Origin: Actinobacteria bacterium UBA5975
GTDB taxonomy: Bacteria; Actinomycetota; Actinomycetes; Nanopelagicales; Nanopelagicaceae
Direction of reading: 5' to 3'
DNA length: 9,397 nt
NCBI GenBank assembly: GCA_002430075.1
Contig: DJBN01000002.1
Span: 1-9,397, forward strand
Under the pieces are notes generated by a model. The model was not told the DNA's origin. It saw only the letters and a program-made list of their open reading frames with translations, and searched no databases. Made by a program: the position numbers and the translations under genes. Below are positions 1 to 8,013 of this stretch, piece by piece; the first letter of the stretch is position 1; every line of letters begins with the position of its first letter.

Positions 1-291
1 AGTTCGCCCCATTGGCTTATCTAACACAACAGGAACACCAGCGTTAATCGTGGCGATAGCTTGTTCTGCGTGAGCCATATTTGCCGAGGCAATAACAACA
101 AGATCTAAATCTTGGTCCAAGAAATCCTTAAGATTTTCTACGACCTTGACCATTGGAAAATCTTCTTTGGCCTGGCGCGCGCGTGTGGAGTTTCCGGTCA
201 ATACAACTACAACTTCAAACCCGCATCCTTTGAGCAAAGGAGCATGGAATGAGCGTCCCGCTAACCCGTATCCTGCTATTCCTACCCGCAT
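1..291 (-). CDS. Gfo/Idh/MocA family oxidoreductase, N-terminal part (runs off left edge)
   Basis: The first 97 residues are visible, reading leftward from an ATG at 291; the rest lies outside the window. The N-terminus (MRVGIAGYGLAGRSFHAPLL) is a Rossmann nucleotide-binding start with the GxGxxG-like GYGLAG loop followed by the FHAP motif usual in this family. Further on, a hydrophobic LVVIASAN strand and a VVLDKPMG segment match the V(E/D)KP region, whose lysine normally contacts the nicotinamide cofactor. The family (PF01408 fold) oxidises or reduces sugars, inositols and related compounds with NAD(P); the substrate cannot be read from this part. A GAAAGG ribosome binding site lies eight bases upstream of the ATG (300-305, minus strand), which supports this start. 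It is divergent from lipB. The family is well supported; the specific reaction is unknown. Confidence 0.85.
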   Translation of the reverse strand, partial: MRVGIAGYGLAGRSFHAPLLKGCGFEVVVVLTGNSTRARQAKEDFPMVKVVENLKDFLDQDLDLVVIASANMAHAEQAIATINAGVPVVLDKPMGRT

Positions 292-339
292 GGCGATGGC
301 CTTTCGAGCTTATGGCGATATGTAATTCGCGAGGTGGCT

Positions 340-355
340 AGCCTACCTTTAGGCT
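340..355 (+). promoter_or_regulatory. lipB leaderless promoter -10 inside an inverted repeat
   Basis: The hexamer TAGGCT (350-355) is followed by exactly six bases and then the lipB GTG at 362, which would place the transcription start on the start codon. The hexamer is the right arm of a perfect inverted repeat, AGCCTA-CCTT-TAGGCT (340-355). The left arm read on the minus strand is therefore also TAGGCT and could serve the divergent oxidoreductase gene. A minus-strand TAAGCT (312-307) is an alternative for that gene. No good -35 was seen on either strand. Confidence 0.5.
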
Positions 356-361
356 GTACCT

Positions 362-1033
362 GTGGCTGCGACAACTGCGTTAACCGAAAGTGATGTTTCG
401 CTAACTCCCCTGGTAATTTCGCGCCTTGGCCTCATTTCCTACTCAGAAGCCCTCGATCTGCAACGCAAGGTTCATAGCAACGTTGTCACCGGATCAGCCC
501 AGAATACTTTTTTTCTCCTTGAGCACCCCGATGTCTACACTGCAGGAAAAAGAACCATTGAATCTGAAAGACCGCAGGATGGAACGCCGGTCATCGATGT
601 AGATCGTGGTGGCAAAATTACTTGGCATGGTCCTGGTCAATTGGTCGGATATCCCATCGTCAAACTTGCAAAGCCTTCAGAGCTTGTTGGCTTTGTTCGT
701 GAGCTAGAGAATGGCTTGATAGAAGTCTGCAAAGAACTGAGCATCCCTGCTTTTCAAATCGCAGGCAGAACAGGAATTTGGGTTGGTCTACCTGGTCTTG
801 AACGTAAGATCGCAGCCATTGGAATACGAGTGGCATCAGGAGTCTCGATGCATGGATTTGCCATCAATGTGAACCCTAATTTATCAGCTTTCGATAGAAT
901 CATCCCATGCGGAATTGTTGATGTAACAGTGACGTCAATTTCCCAAGAGCTTAAAAAGGACGTTTCTGTAAATCAGATACTTCCTATTGTCGAAAAACAT
1001 ATCTCTCAATCACTAGCAAAGGTGAGCGCATGA
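362..1033 (+). CDS. lipB: Octanoyl-[ACP]:protein octanoyltransferase LipB
   Basis: LipB moves the octanoyl group from octanoyl-ACP to the lipoyl-domain lysine of E2 subunits and GcvH in the cytoplasm, the first step of endogenous lipoate synthesis. The 223-residue protein has the usual length. It carries the signature [18 protein letters not shown] (residues 82-99), the catalytic lysine in [11 protein letters not shown] (K149), the SMHGFAINV segment (162-170), and the catalytic cysteine in IIPCGI (C183). The GTG start at 362 has no Shine-Dalgarno sequence but sits six bases after a TANNNT hexamer, so translation is probably leaderless. Its stop overlaps the lipA start as ATGA, so the two are translationally coupled and form an operon with the genes behind them. 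Family and function are firmly supported by motif and by the lipA neighbour. Confidence 0.97.
   Translation: MAATTALTESDVSLTPLVISRLGLISYSEALDLQRKVHSNVVTGSAQNTFFLLEHPDVYTAGKRTIESERPQDGTPVIDVDRGGKITWHGPGQLVGYPIVKLAKPSELVGFVRELENGLIEVCKELSIPAFQIAGRTGIWVGLPGLERKIAAIGIRVASGVSMHGFAINVNPNLSAFDRIIPCGIVDVTVTSISQELKKDVSVNQILPIVEKHISQSLAKVSA
1018..1026 (+). promoter_or_regulatory. Ribosome binding site of lipA
   Basis: AAAGGTGAG lies inside the last codons of lipB and ends three bases before the lipA ATG at 1030, with its AGG core about seven bases away. It is a good Shine-Dalgarno match. It contrasts with the leaderless lipB start and fixes the lipA start at the ATGA overlap. Confidence 0.65.
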
Positions 1034-1962
1034 CAATTGCACCAGAAGGCAGAAAATTACTGCGAATAGAAGCTCGCAATGCTGAGACTCCTATCGAACG
1101 AAAGCCTGAATGGATTAAGACGCGCGCGCATATGGGTCCTGAGTACACGCGCCTGCACTCTCTTGTTAAGAGCGAGGGCCTTCACACCGTATGCCAAGAA
1201 GCAGCATGTCCAAATATTTTCGAATGCTGGGAAGATAAAGAAGCAACATTTCTCATTGGCGGAGAACGTTGCACACGTCGATGCGATTTCTGCAATATTG
1301 ATACTGGAAAACCTGATGCACTTGATCGAGACGAACCACGTCGAGTCGCAGAATCTGTTCAATCTATGGGACTTAAATACGCGACCATTACAGGTGTAAC
1401 TCGTGATGACCTAGAAGATGAAGGCGCATGGCTCTATGCCGAAACTATTCGTAAAGTTCATGAACTCAACCCAGGTACCGGCGTTGAGATGTTGGCCCCT
1501 GATTTCAGCGGAAACCCCATCTATCTCAATGAAGTTTTTGAAACCAGACCTGAAGTATTTGCCCATAATCTTGAGACTGTCCCACGAATCTTCAAGCGCA
1601 TTAGACCGGCGTTTACTTACGAGCGTTCGCTTAACGTTATTACACAAGCTCGCGAATTTGGTTTGATTACTAAATCAAATCTCATCTTGGGTCTTGGTGA
1701 AACTCGTGAAGAGATTTCACAGGCTCTGGTAGATCTGCATGCAGCAGGTTGTGATCTGATCACTATCACTCAGTACTTGCGACCAACTAATAAGCACCAC
1801 CCAGTCGAGCGTTGGGTAAAGCCAGATGAATTTGTTGAGCTAGCAAAGGAGGCTGAGGATATTGGTTTCAGTGGAGTAATGAGCGGGCCTCTAGTCCGCA
1901 GTTCCTACCGCGCTGGCCGACTTTATAAGCAAGCGCTCGAAAAGAGAGCATCGCGTGGCTGA
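1030..1962 (+). CDS. lipA: Lipoyl synthase LipA (radical SAM)
   Basis: LipA inserts two sulfur atoms at C6 and C8 of the protein-bound octanoyl chain, using S-adenosylmethionine and two [4Fe-4S] clusters, one of which is consumed as sulfur donor. Everything needed is present in the 310 residues. The auxiliary cluster cysteines are C55, C60 and C66 ([12 protein letters not shown]). The radical SAM triad is C81, C85 and C88 (CTRRCDFC). The C-terminal VRSSYRAG (289-296) contains the serine that completes the auxiliary cluster. LGLGET (220-225) is also typical. The start overlaps the lipB stop by four bases. The end overlaps the next gene by eight bases, so three genes are read as one coupled unit. 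The assignment is essentially certain. Confidence 0.98.
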   Translation: MTIAPEGRKLLRIEARNAETPIERKPEWIKTRAHMGPEYTRLHSLVKSEGLHTVCQEAACPNIFECWEDKEATFLIGGERCTRRCDFCNIDTGKPDALDRDEPRRVAESVQSMGLKYATITGVTRDDLEDEGAWLYAETIRKVHELNPGTGVEMLAPDFSGNPIYLNEVFETRPEVFAHNLETVPRIFKRIRPAFTYERSLNVITQAREFGLITKSNLILGLGETREEISQALVDLHAAGCDLITITQYLRPTNKHHPVERWVKPDEFVELAKEAEDIGFSGVMSGPLVRSSYRAGRLYKQALEKRASRG

Positions 1963-2653
1963 TCTGGTCTACCCGCCAGTGATCGTTGCGATCAAGACTT
2001 TCTGGAGATACTTAGGCCTACGTTTTGATTTTCAAGGCGAAGAAAATATTCCACGAAAGGGTGGAGCGATTTTAGCTATCAATCACGTCGGCTACCTTGA
2101 TTTTGCACTCACCGGTACCGCAGCCCTTCCTGCAGGTCGATACGTTCGCTTTATGGCTAAGAAGGAAATTTTCAATAATAAACTAGCTGGTCCGTTGATG
2201 CGCGGAATGCACCACATATCTGTCGATCGCAGCAGTGGTTCTGCCTCCTTTGTTACAGCACTCCGAGCGCTTCGCAAGGGCGAAATCATCGGCATTTTTC
2301 CTGAAGGTACTATCTCTGTCAGCTTTGAAATTAAAGAGCTCAAATCAGGCGCAGTTCGACTAGCAATGGCATCAGATGTTCCGATTATCCCCACCATCAT
2401 CTGGGGATCACAGCGGATTTGGACCAAGAAGGTAAAGCGCAATCTGCATCGAAAGAATATTCCTGTATCCGTCGCATTTGGCGAGCCTCTCCACTTTAAT
2501 AAGCAGAGCGATGTCACAGAGGGTGAGAAGTTGCTGCGTCAAACGATGCTGACAATGCTCCGTGAAGTCCAAGAAAAGTATCCAGATTCACATCAAGGCC
2601 AGCGTTGGGCGCCCGTGCGTCTTGGTGGTAGCGCCCCTGCTCCCCTAAACTAA
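1955..2653 (+). CDS. PlsC-like lysophospholipid/1-acyl-glycerol-3-phosphate acyltransferase
   Basis: The 232-residue protein belongs to the glycerolipid acyltransferase family (PF01553), which acylates lysophosphatidate or related acceptors at the inner membrane face. The catalytic HX4D motif is seen as NHVGYLD (H44, D49). The acceptor-binding FPEGT is at 115-119, the ISVDR block at 88-92, and the VPIIPT block at 142-147. A hydrophobic N-terminus (about residues 6-20) probably provides membrane attachment. The likely start is GTG at 1955, overlapping the lipA stop by eight bases with an AGAG-rich stretch just upstream. The proline- and glycine-rich tail (219-232) is expected to be disordered. 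Whether it makes phosphatidate or acylates another lipid cannot be told from sequence. Its place after lipA puts it beside another user of acyl-ACP. Confidence 0.88.
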   Translation: MADLVYPPVIVAIKTFWRYLGLRFDFQGEENIPRKGGAILAINHVGYLDFALTGTAALPAGRYVRFMAKKEIFNNKLAGPLMRGMHHISVDRSSGSASFVTALRALRKGEIIGIFPEGTISVSFEIKELKSGAVRLAMASDVPIIPTIIWGSQRIWTKKVKRNLHRKNIPVSVAFGEPLHFNKQSDVTEGEKLLRQTMLTMLREVQEKYPDSHQGQRWAPVRLGGSAPAPLN

Positions 2654-2658
2654 CGCTC

Positions 2659-3332
2659 ATGTTTAATCGAAATAAGGGCAAAGAACCCAAAATCAAGACT
2701 CCTCGCTTTCAAACAATCCGTGATGCCTACAGGGTCACAAAGTCTGTAAAACCATGGATTGGCACAGCGCTCATCGCCATTTTTCTGAGCGTTTTGCTTA
2801 CAGGAGTTCTCCTTGGAATCGCATTTGATCATCCGGTCTATGGCGGTTTTGTCACTATTCCGCTCGCCGCCCTTGCTGCAATGTTCTTCTTTACTCGTAT
2901 TGCAGGATCTGCGGCATATTCAAATATTGAGGGTCAAATTGGGGCAGGAGCAAGCGTCTTGATGCTATCCGTAAGGGATGGACGACAACTCCTGCTGTTG
3001 CTGTAAACCGCCAACAAGATATGGTCCACCGCAGCGTTGGTCGTGCGGGGATTGTTCTAACTGGCGAAGGCGGCTTTGCAGTTCGCCAGATGGTCCAGGA
3101 CGAAAAGCGCAAGGCAGAACGGTTTGCTCCGGGTGTGCCCATCATTGAAATCTTAGTTGGCGACAGTGAAGGAGAAGTTTCGATTCGCAAACTTCAAAAG
3201 CATGTCAATAAGCTACCTAAGAAGTTATCCGCCCATCAGATGCGCGAAGTTCGAGCACGCCTTAAGGCAGTCGGTGGAATGTCAGTGCCAATTCCTAAGG
3301 GTCCAATGCCTAAGGGAATAAGGATTAGATAG
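2659..3332 (+). pseudogene. DUF4191 membrane protein, reading frame broken by one base
   Basis: Two pieces of one gene are present. Frame one runs 2659-3006 and gives 100 family-like residues, then 15 unrelated ones. The second frame takes over at 2958 and continues to 3332; its first ATG is at 3021. Joined near 2957, they make a protein of about 224 residues, normal for the actinobacterial DUF4191 family (PF13829). It has a basic N-terminus, two membrane segments (about 33-55 and 62-79), then AAYSNIEGQIGAGASV / LDAIRKGWTTTPAVAV, and a basic C-terminal half. Restoring one base, for example GTCCTT for GTCTT at 2956-2960, repairs the frame. No slippery heptamer is present, so programmed frameshifting is unlikely. 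A sequencing or assembly error, or a recent mutation, fits best because both halves remain well conserved. The family's function is unknown. The start lies seven bases after TAAACT (2646-2651), a possible leaderless promoter of its own. Confidence 0.85.
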
Positions 3333-3339
3333 CAAGAAG

Positions 3340-4287
3340 TTATTTAATTCCCAACTTCTTCAACCGATCCATCATCAACTGGTACTCGTTTTCAAAGGCT
3401 TGATCAAAGCTTTCAGAGCGCCATCTTCCGCTTGAAGCTGCCTCAGCTTTCATTTTCTCTTCAAAGAAATTCTTCATCTGCGGGCTGTCTTCTAGCGATA
3501 AGAAGTCCAACAAGCTTTTATATGTGGATTCACGTGCATCGATTACAAGACCCTCTAAAGAAATTGTAAGTTGTTGGGATTTTGGCACGCAAGCAAGGGC
3601 TGCCTGATCATTAATCAATCGTCTCTCAATCCAATCTAAACCCTCCATCGGAGTTTCAGGGCCCCAATTTTTTGTGAGAAGTGATGAAATCACATCTTTA
3701 GGTTCTCGAACCATGTTGATAAAGAGCGCCTGTGGAAAGAGTTTATAGAGCCGCTCTGCGTTAGAAATATTCATGGGCGTCGTCTCTACCCAATAAAGCT
3801 CGCGCTGATATCGATGCTGGTATTGCAAAAATCTGCGCATGAACTTTCGAGCTCGCTTAACCCGATCTGCCTTAAATCCATTCCGATAACGATGAAGGAG
3901 TAACTGAAGTTGCTTTTCAGTTATGCCAGCGATGAGGCCAGGACCATGCGGCGGCGGGGCATCAATACGCCACCACTTCGCCCAAATATTTTCCACCATT
4001 TCATCGAGGATTTTGCTGTGAATTCTATATTCTCTATCTTGCCTCTTTTTGCGAGTCCGATAGTTAAAAAATGAGATTAGTGGAAGCTCCTTTACCTCCT
4101 CATTGAGGTGCCCAAAGACAACATCGAGAAGTCCACCGCGATTAGCCAGAAACTTAATCTCAATCGGATTACTTGTGTAGATATGGGGGTGGGTGCCCAG
4201 CAATTCACCGAGAACCGTTGTGCCGCTACGCCCTGTACCGCCCACAAAAATCGGAATTACTCTCTGGGCACCTTGCGCAAACTTCAT
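3340..4287 (-). CDS. PAPS-dependent sulfotransferase A (Sulfotransfer_3-like)
   Basis: The 315-residue protein should transfer sulfate from PAPS to a hydroxyl or amine acceptor. The 5'-phosphosulfate-binding loop is FVGGTGRSGTT (14-24). The 3'-phosphate-binding region is INMVREPKDVISSL (190-203), with R194 and serines 201-202. WVETTP (166-171) and the late SSGRWR (285-290, the GxW(K/R) block) complete the family pattern. No signal peptide or membrane segment is visible, so it should act in the cytoplasm or on its inner membrane face. The substrate is unknown. It is homologous over its full length to the neighbouring sulfotransferase B and divergent from it across 50 bp. Its end meets the DUF4191 end with seven bases between stops. 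The ATG at 4287 follows TAGCCT by six bases, indicating a leaderless start. Confidence 0.9.
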   Translation of the reverse strand: MKFAQGAQRVIPIFVGGTGRSGTTVLGELLGTHPHIYTSNPIEIKFLANRGGLLDVVFGHLNEEVKELPLISFFNYRTRKKRQDREYRIHSKILDEMVENIWAKWWRIDAPPPHGPGLIAGITEKQLQLLLHRYRNGFKADRVKRARKFMRRFLQYQHRYQRELYWVETTPMNISNAERLYKLFPQALFINMVREPKDVISSLLTKNWGPETPMEGLDWIERRLINDQAALACVPKSQQLTISLEGLVIDARESTYKSLLDFLSLEDSPQMKNFFEEKMKAEAASSGRWRSESFDQAFENEYQLMMDRLKKLGIK

Positions 4288-4293
4288 AGCGGC

Positions 4294-4331
4294 AGGCTAA
4301 TCCAAGGTTGCCAGTCACGTGGGCTTAGACT
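4294..4331. promoter_or_regulatory. Back-to-back leaderless promoters of the two sulfotransferases
   Basis: Minus strand: TAGCCT (4299 to 4294), six bases, then the ATG of sulfotransferase A at 4287. Plus strand: TAGACT (4326-4331), six bases, then the ATG of sulfotransferase B at 4338. Only 26 bases separate the two hexamers, so the two polymerase footprints overlap. A CACGTG palindrome (4316-4321) lies between them. Neither side has a recognisable -35. Confidence 0.5.
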
Positions 4332-4337
4332 CCCCTC

Positions 4338-5270
4338 ATGGCTAAAGAATTTACACCTGTCTTTGTAGGCGGTACAGGGCGTAGCGGAACAACAATCATT
4401 CTCAATATGCTCAAGAGCCATCCACATTTTCATTCCAGTATGCCACGCGAAATCCGTTATATCACCGATCGTAAGGGGCTTATCGATTTCAATTTTAGAA
4501 AATCAATCAAGCGTGAAGAGTCTCTTCGCGGAGTGCGCAATCATATTGTTGGCAAGGTTCTGGCTTTTACTGGCAAGGGTCCAGCCCACATCGTAGCTAA
4601 GCGTATGCAAGGTCTCTGGTGGAGCCAAGTTGGAAAGAAAGGTAAACCTCGCGGGCTCGTGCAGGGAATCTCTGAAGAGCAATTATCGCAAGCTCTCAAA
4701 GTCTTTATCAAGGGACAGAAACGGAACAAAATCCAAGCATCGCGCGAATTATATTATTCGCTCTCTTCCTTGCAATTTCAAAAACCGGATGTTCAGTATT
4801 TCGCCGATTCAACCCCGACAAATATGCTCAATGCTGATTACATATACAAACTATTTCCAGAGGCGAAATTCATCAATATGGTCCGCGATGGTCGAGATGT
4901 TGCATTCTCCGTCTCGCGCGAGCGGTGGGGACCAAATGACCCATACGAGGCGCTTGCTTGGTGGGAGAAGAGAATTAGGTTGGCGAACAGAGCCTTGTCT
5001 ACTATTCCAGCACATCTAAAATTGGAGCTTCGACTCGAAGACCTCATTGTGCGAAAAAGAGAAGAAGCGTACGCCTCATTACATGAATTTATCAATATCT
5101 CCGGTGATGTGTCAGTTCGTCAATTTTTTGATGCCGAGATGCTCGCCGAACGTATGCATGAAGGCGCCTGGAAATCAGAAGTTTCTGATCCTGAAAAATA
5201 TCAAGAGATATACGAAAAGATTCTGTTAAGCCTGAACCGCGATGGCATCACTATCGAGAAATTTTACTGA
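4338..5270 (+). CDS. PAPS-dependent sulfotransferase B (Sulfotransfer_3-like)
   Basis: The 310-residue protein is a second sulfotransferase using PAPS. It shows the 5'-phosphosulfate loop FVGGTGRSGTT (9-19), a DSTP block (157-160), the 3'-phosphate region FINMVRDGRDVAFSV (178-192, with R183 and S191) and a late GAWKS (276-280). It shares with sulfotransferase A the loop, a GL(I/V)xGI(T/S)E(K/E)QL block, YKLFPxAxFINMVR, and the WGPxxPxExLxWxExR segment. The two therefore look like paralogues from one duplication that now face apart. The regions between motifs differ strongly, which suggests different acceptors. No signal peptide is seen. The ATG at 4338 follows TAGACT by six bases. Its stop is eight bases from the cysNC stop on the other strand, leaving no room for a conventional terminator. 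The acceptor is unknown. Confidence 0.9.
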   Translation: MAKEFTPVFVGGTGRSGTTIILNMLKSHPHFHSSMPREIRYITDRKGLIDFNFRKSIKREESLRGVRNHIVGKVLAFTGKGPAHIVAKRMQGLWWSQVGKKGKPRGLVQGISEEQLSQALKVFIKGQKRNKIQASRELYYSLSSLQFQKPDVQYFADSTPTNMLNADYIYKLFPEAKFINMVRDGRDVAFSVSRERWGPNDPYEALAWWEKRIRLANRALSTIPAHLKLELRLEDLIVRKREEAYASLHEFINISGDVSVRQFFDAEMLAERMHEGAWKSEVSDPEKYQEIYEKILLSLNRDGITIEKFY

Positions 5271-5278
5271 CAAGAGCG

Positions 5279-7102
5279 TTAATAAATAAATTTCAAAATC
5301 TCAGAAGTGTTGGCTTCAAGGTCGGCGGTGCCGTCTAGGTGAAGATCAGGAGCTGTTGGTCGCTCATAGTTCTGGCCCACCCCTGTGAAGTTAGGAATTT
5401 CACCTTTTGCAGCTTTGCCATAAAGTCCCTTAGGATCGCGAGCAATACAGATATCGACAGGTGTATCAACAAAGACTTCGATAAATTCGCCTTCTTCAAA
5501 GATCGATCGCGCTCGCTGACGATCGGATTCGAATGGGCTGACTAGCGCTGTGATGACAATGATTCCCGCATCCACCATCAACTTTGCGACCTCTGACACT
5601 CGTCGCACGTTTTCGGCCCGATCTTCCGGTGTGAATCCAAGATCCATATTAAGCCCCATGCGCAGGTTATCGCCATCAAGGACGTAGGCGTGTGCTCCTT
5701 GGGCAAAGAGTCGCTTTTCTAGCGCATTTGCTACTGTTGACTTTCCAGAACCTGAAAGCCCTGTTAACCAAATAACTTTTGCGCGCTGGTTCTTTTGAGC
5801 AGCGCGAGCTACCTTATTTACTTCATACTTTTGGTGGGTAATATTTTCACCACGTCGAAGTGAGAGTCGAATCATTCCCGCGGCGACTGTTCGCAGGGTC
5901 ATTCTGTCGATAAGAATGAAATTCCCAAATTCTCGAGACTGCTTATATGTAAGAAGTGGTAGTGGTAGATCAGTTGCAATTTCTACAGAACCGATTTCGT
6001 TCATGGCTAGGGAGTTTGCTGCGACTTGATCACCAGAATTGACTTCAATCTTATGTTTGATTTTAGAAATCGTTGCAGGAATCTGAGTTGGCCCTGAAAC
6101 CAGAAGGTATGAGCGGCTATGAATAAGTGGTTCCTCGCTTAGCCACACCACGTGAGCCCCAAATCGATCGGATGCGCGAGCATCTTCAGTGGCGAGTGAG
6201 ATCATGTCACCGCGAGATGCATCTACTTCAGGTTCTAGGACAAGCGTTACGGCGTCAAACTCATGAGCCGTTGCAATCTCTTCCTTATAAGTGACAATCT
6301 TTGAAATTGTGGCGCTCTGCTTGCTTGGGAAAATCTTAACCTCTTGACCAACGTTGAAGGAGCCTCGATGAACTGTTCCTGAAATACCGCGGAAGTTATC
6401 TGCTCTCGATACAAGCTGCACGCGCATCCTGGCGCTGGCATCTTCAACAGGTGAGGGTTGCCATTCTTGGATTGCTTGTAGAAGGGTCTCACCTGAATAC
6501 CACGAGAGATTCTGCGACTTGTGCACGACGTTATCGCCTGCCAAAGCACTTAATGGAATGAAAATAACATTGGCGAGTTCGAGGCGCTCAAGCACGCCTT
6601 CAATCTCACCTTGAATCTGGTCGAAGATCTCTTTCTTGTATTCCACTGCATCTAACTTATTGATGGCGACAATCACGCGGCTGATTCCCATGAGCGAACA
6701 GATGGTCAGATGACGACGTGTCTGAGTACGTACGCCCTTAGTCGCATCGACCAAGACCAAAGCAATATCGGCGCGGGATGCAGCTACGACCATATTTCTC
6801 GTGTACTGCTCATGTCCTGGAGCATCGCCAATGATTAATCGTTTGCCGTTGAGAAGCGACATTGATCGGTAGGCCACATCAATTGTGATGCCTTGTTCGC
6901 GCTCTGCTTCTAACCCATCGGTCAGAAGGCTGAAATCAATTTCGCCGGCGGGAATTGTGGAGCCACTTCGCCGAACTGTCCGTGCAGCACCGATGGTGTC
7001 GTGCGGGATGCTATCTGTCTCAACAAGAAGACGGCCAATCAGGGTGCTTTTGCCGTCATCAACGCTTCCGCATGTCAGAAGTCTGATTACAGATTTTTCC
7101 AT
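5279..7102 (-). CDS. cysNC: Bifunctional sulfate adenylyltransferase subunit 1 / adenylylsulfate kinase (CysN-CysC fusion)
   Basis: The 607-residue fusion makes PAPS. Residues 1 to about 430 are the CysN GTPase that drives APS formation by CysD. It has G1 GSVDDGKST (12-20), GITIDVAY (71-78), DAPGHEQYTRNM (93-104), NKLD (148-151) and SAL (185-187), then translation-factor-type beta barrels. Residues about 440-607 are APS kinase. They carry P-loop GLSGSGKS (448-455), DGDNLR (476-481), the conserved serine in VSPFESDR (S522), FVDTP (544-548), DPKGLY (556-561), and the NFTGVGQNYERP lid (571-582). All key residues are present, so both activities should be intact. The architecture is like NodQ of rhizobia and CysNC of mycobacteria. 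Its start shares one base with the cysD stop (TAATG), indicating coupled translation and balanced subunits. With sulfotransferases next door, the PAPS is likely meant for sulfation. Confidence 0.96.
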   Translation of the reverse strand: MEKSVIRLLTCGSVDDGKSTLIGRLLVETDSIPHDTIGAARTVRRSGSTIPAGEIDFSLLTDGLEAEREQGITIDVAYRSMSLLNGKRLIIGDAPGHEQYTRNMVVAASRADIALVLVDATKGVRTQTRRHLTICSLMGISRVIVAINKLDAVEYKKEIFDQIQGEIEGVLERLELANVIFIPLSALAGDNVVHKSQNLSWYSGETLLQAIQEWQPSPVEDASARMRVQLVSRADNFRGISGTVHRGSFNVGQEVKIFPSKQSATISKIVTYKEEIATAHEFDAVTLVLEPEVDASRGDMISLATEDARASDRFGAHVVWLSEEPLIHSRSYLLVSGPTQIPATISKIKHKIEVNSGDQVAANSLAMNEIGSVEIATDLPLPLLTYKQSREFGNFILIDRMTLRTVAAGMIRLSLRRGENITHQKYEVNKVARAAQKNQRAKVIWLTGLSGSGKSTVANALEKRLFAQGAHAYVLDGDNLRMGLNMDLGFTPEDRAENVRRVSEVAKLMVDAGIIVITALVSPFESDRQRARSIFEEGEFIEVFVDTPVDICIARDPKGLYGKAAKGEIPNFTGVGQNYERPTAPDLHLDGTADLEANTSEILKFIY

Positions 7103-8007
7103 TAGAAATAACCTTCAGTCTTCTTTTTCTCCATCGAATCCTCATTGGCTCCGTCGATTAAGCGCGTCGCTCGTTCACTGAGCTTTACAGACAAGACTTC
7201 CTCCACGACATCGGTCAATGTAAGAGCGCTCGATTCGACAGCTGCAGTGAGCGGATAGCACCCTAAGGTTCTAAAGCGCACTTTGCGCATCTGAGGTTTT
7301 TCTCCATCAAGTAGCGGGTATCTATCGTCATCAATCATGATGAGCTGTTCTCCACGTTCTACAACGGGGCGTTCCTTGGCAAAGTAGAGAGGATTTACTT
7401 CAATATTCTCGGAAAGGATGTACTGCCAAATATCTACTTCAGTCCAGTCTGATAATGGAAATACTCGCATTGATTCGCCGGGGGCAATCTTTGTATTAAA
7501 TGTATTCCAGAGCTCCGGCCTTTGATTGCGCGGTTCCCACTTATGGCCTTCACCGCGATGGCTAAAGATTCGTTCCTTCGCTCTGCTCTTCTCTTCATCG
7601 CGACGAGATCCACCAATTCCAGCATCAAATCCATGGTGATCTAGTGCTTGGCGCAGAGCGACAGTTTTCATGATGCGCGTGTATTCAGAAATCCCAGTTG
7701 TAAATGGATTGACTCCTGCATCGACACCATCTTGGTTGGTGTGAACAATAAGGTTAGCTCCAGCCTTGGCGATCGCATCATCGCGGAATGAGATCATCTC
7801 TCGAAACTTCCAGGTGGTGTCTATATGCAGAAGCGGAAATGGAATTGGGGCAGGATAAAAAGCTTTCTTCGCAAGATGGAGAAGCACTGATGAATCTTTT
7901 CCTATCGAATACATCATGACAGGCTTTCGAAATGCTGCTGCCGTCTCACGCAATATTTCGATGGACTCAGCCTCTAAGGTTTTTAGAATCTGAGGCTCTA
8001 TCCGCAT
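7102..8007 (-). CDS. cysD: Sulfate adenylyltransferase subunit 2 CysD
   Basis: CysD is the catalytic ATP sulfurylase subunit that forms APS from sulfate and ATP in complex with CysN. The PP-loop [20 protein letters not shown] (residues 33-52 from the chosen start), the [13 protein letters not shown] segment, and [17 protein letters not shown] are all typical. I chose the ATG at 8007 ([18 protein letters not shown]), which gives 301 residues, matching the usual length and N-terminus of about 300. It lies six bases after TACTTT, the leaderless layout seen elsewhere in this window. Two earlier in-frame ATGs, at 8013 and 8058, would add 2 or 17 residues; the longer extension has no family counterpart. 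The gene heads the cysD-cysNC operon. Function is firm and the start is well argued. Confidence 0.96.
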   Translation of the reverse strand: MRIEPQILKTLEAESIEILRETAAAFRKPVMMYSIGKDSSVLLHLAKKAFYPAPIPFPLLHIDTTWKFREMISFRDDAIAKAGANLIVHTNQDGVDAGVNPFTTGISEYTRIMKTVALRQALDHHGFDAGIGGSRRDEEKSRAKERIFSHRGEGHKWEPRNQRPELWNTFNTKIAPGESMRVFPLSDWTEVDIWQYILSENIEVNPLYFAKERPVVERGEQLIMIDDDRYPLLDGEKPQMRKVRFRTLGCYPLTAAVESSALTLTDVVEEVLSVKLSERATRLIDGANEDSMEKKKTEGYF

Positions 8008-8013
8008 GAGCAT

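Noticed and set aside
2941..3021. Programmed -1 ribosomal frameshift in DUF4191
   Set aside because: No X XXY YYZ slippery heptamer and no clear downstream stem at the switch point; a missing base explains it more simply.
4316..4321. CACGTG as a defined operator
   Set aside because: A six-base palindrome is expected by chance in a window this size; kept only as a remark in the promoter entry.
4630..5019. 129-residue open frame inside sulfotransferase B, and similar open frames across cysNC, lipA and the acyltransferase gene
   Set aside because: They overlap well-supported genes on other frames and show no recognisable family motif or start signals.
5279..8007. cysD-cysNC as an ordinary cysteine-biosynthesis operon
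   Set aside because: Not excluded, but no reductase genes are adjacent while two PAPS-using sulfotransferases are, so sulfation is the better reading.
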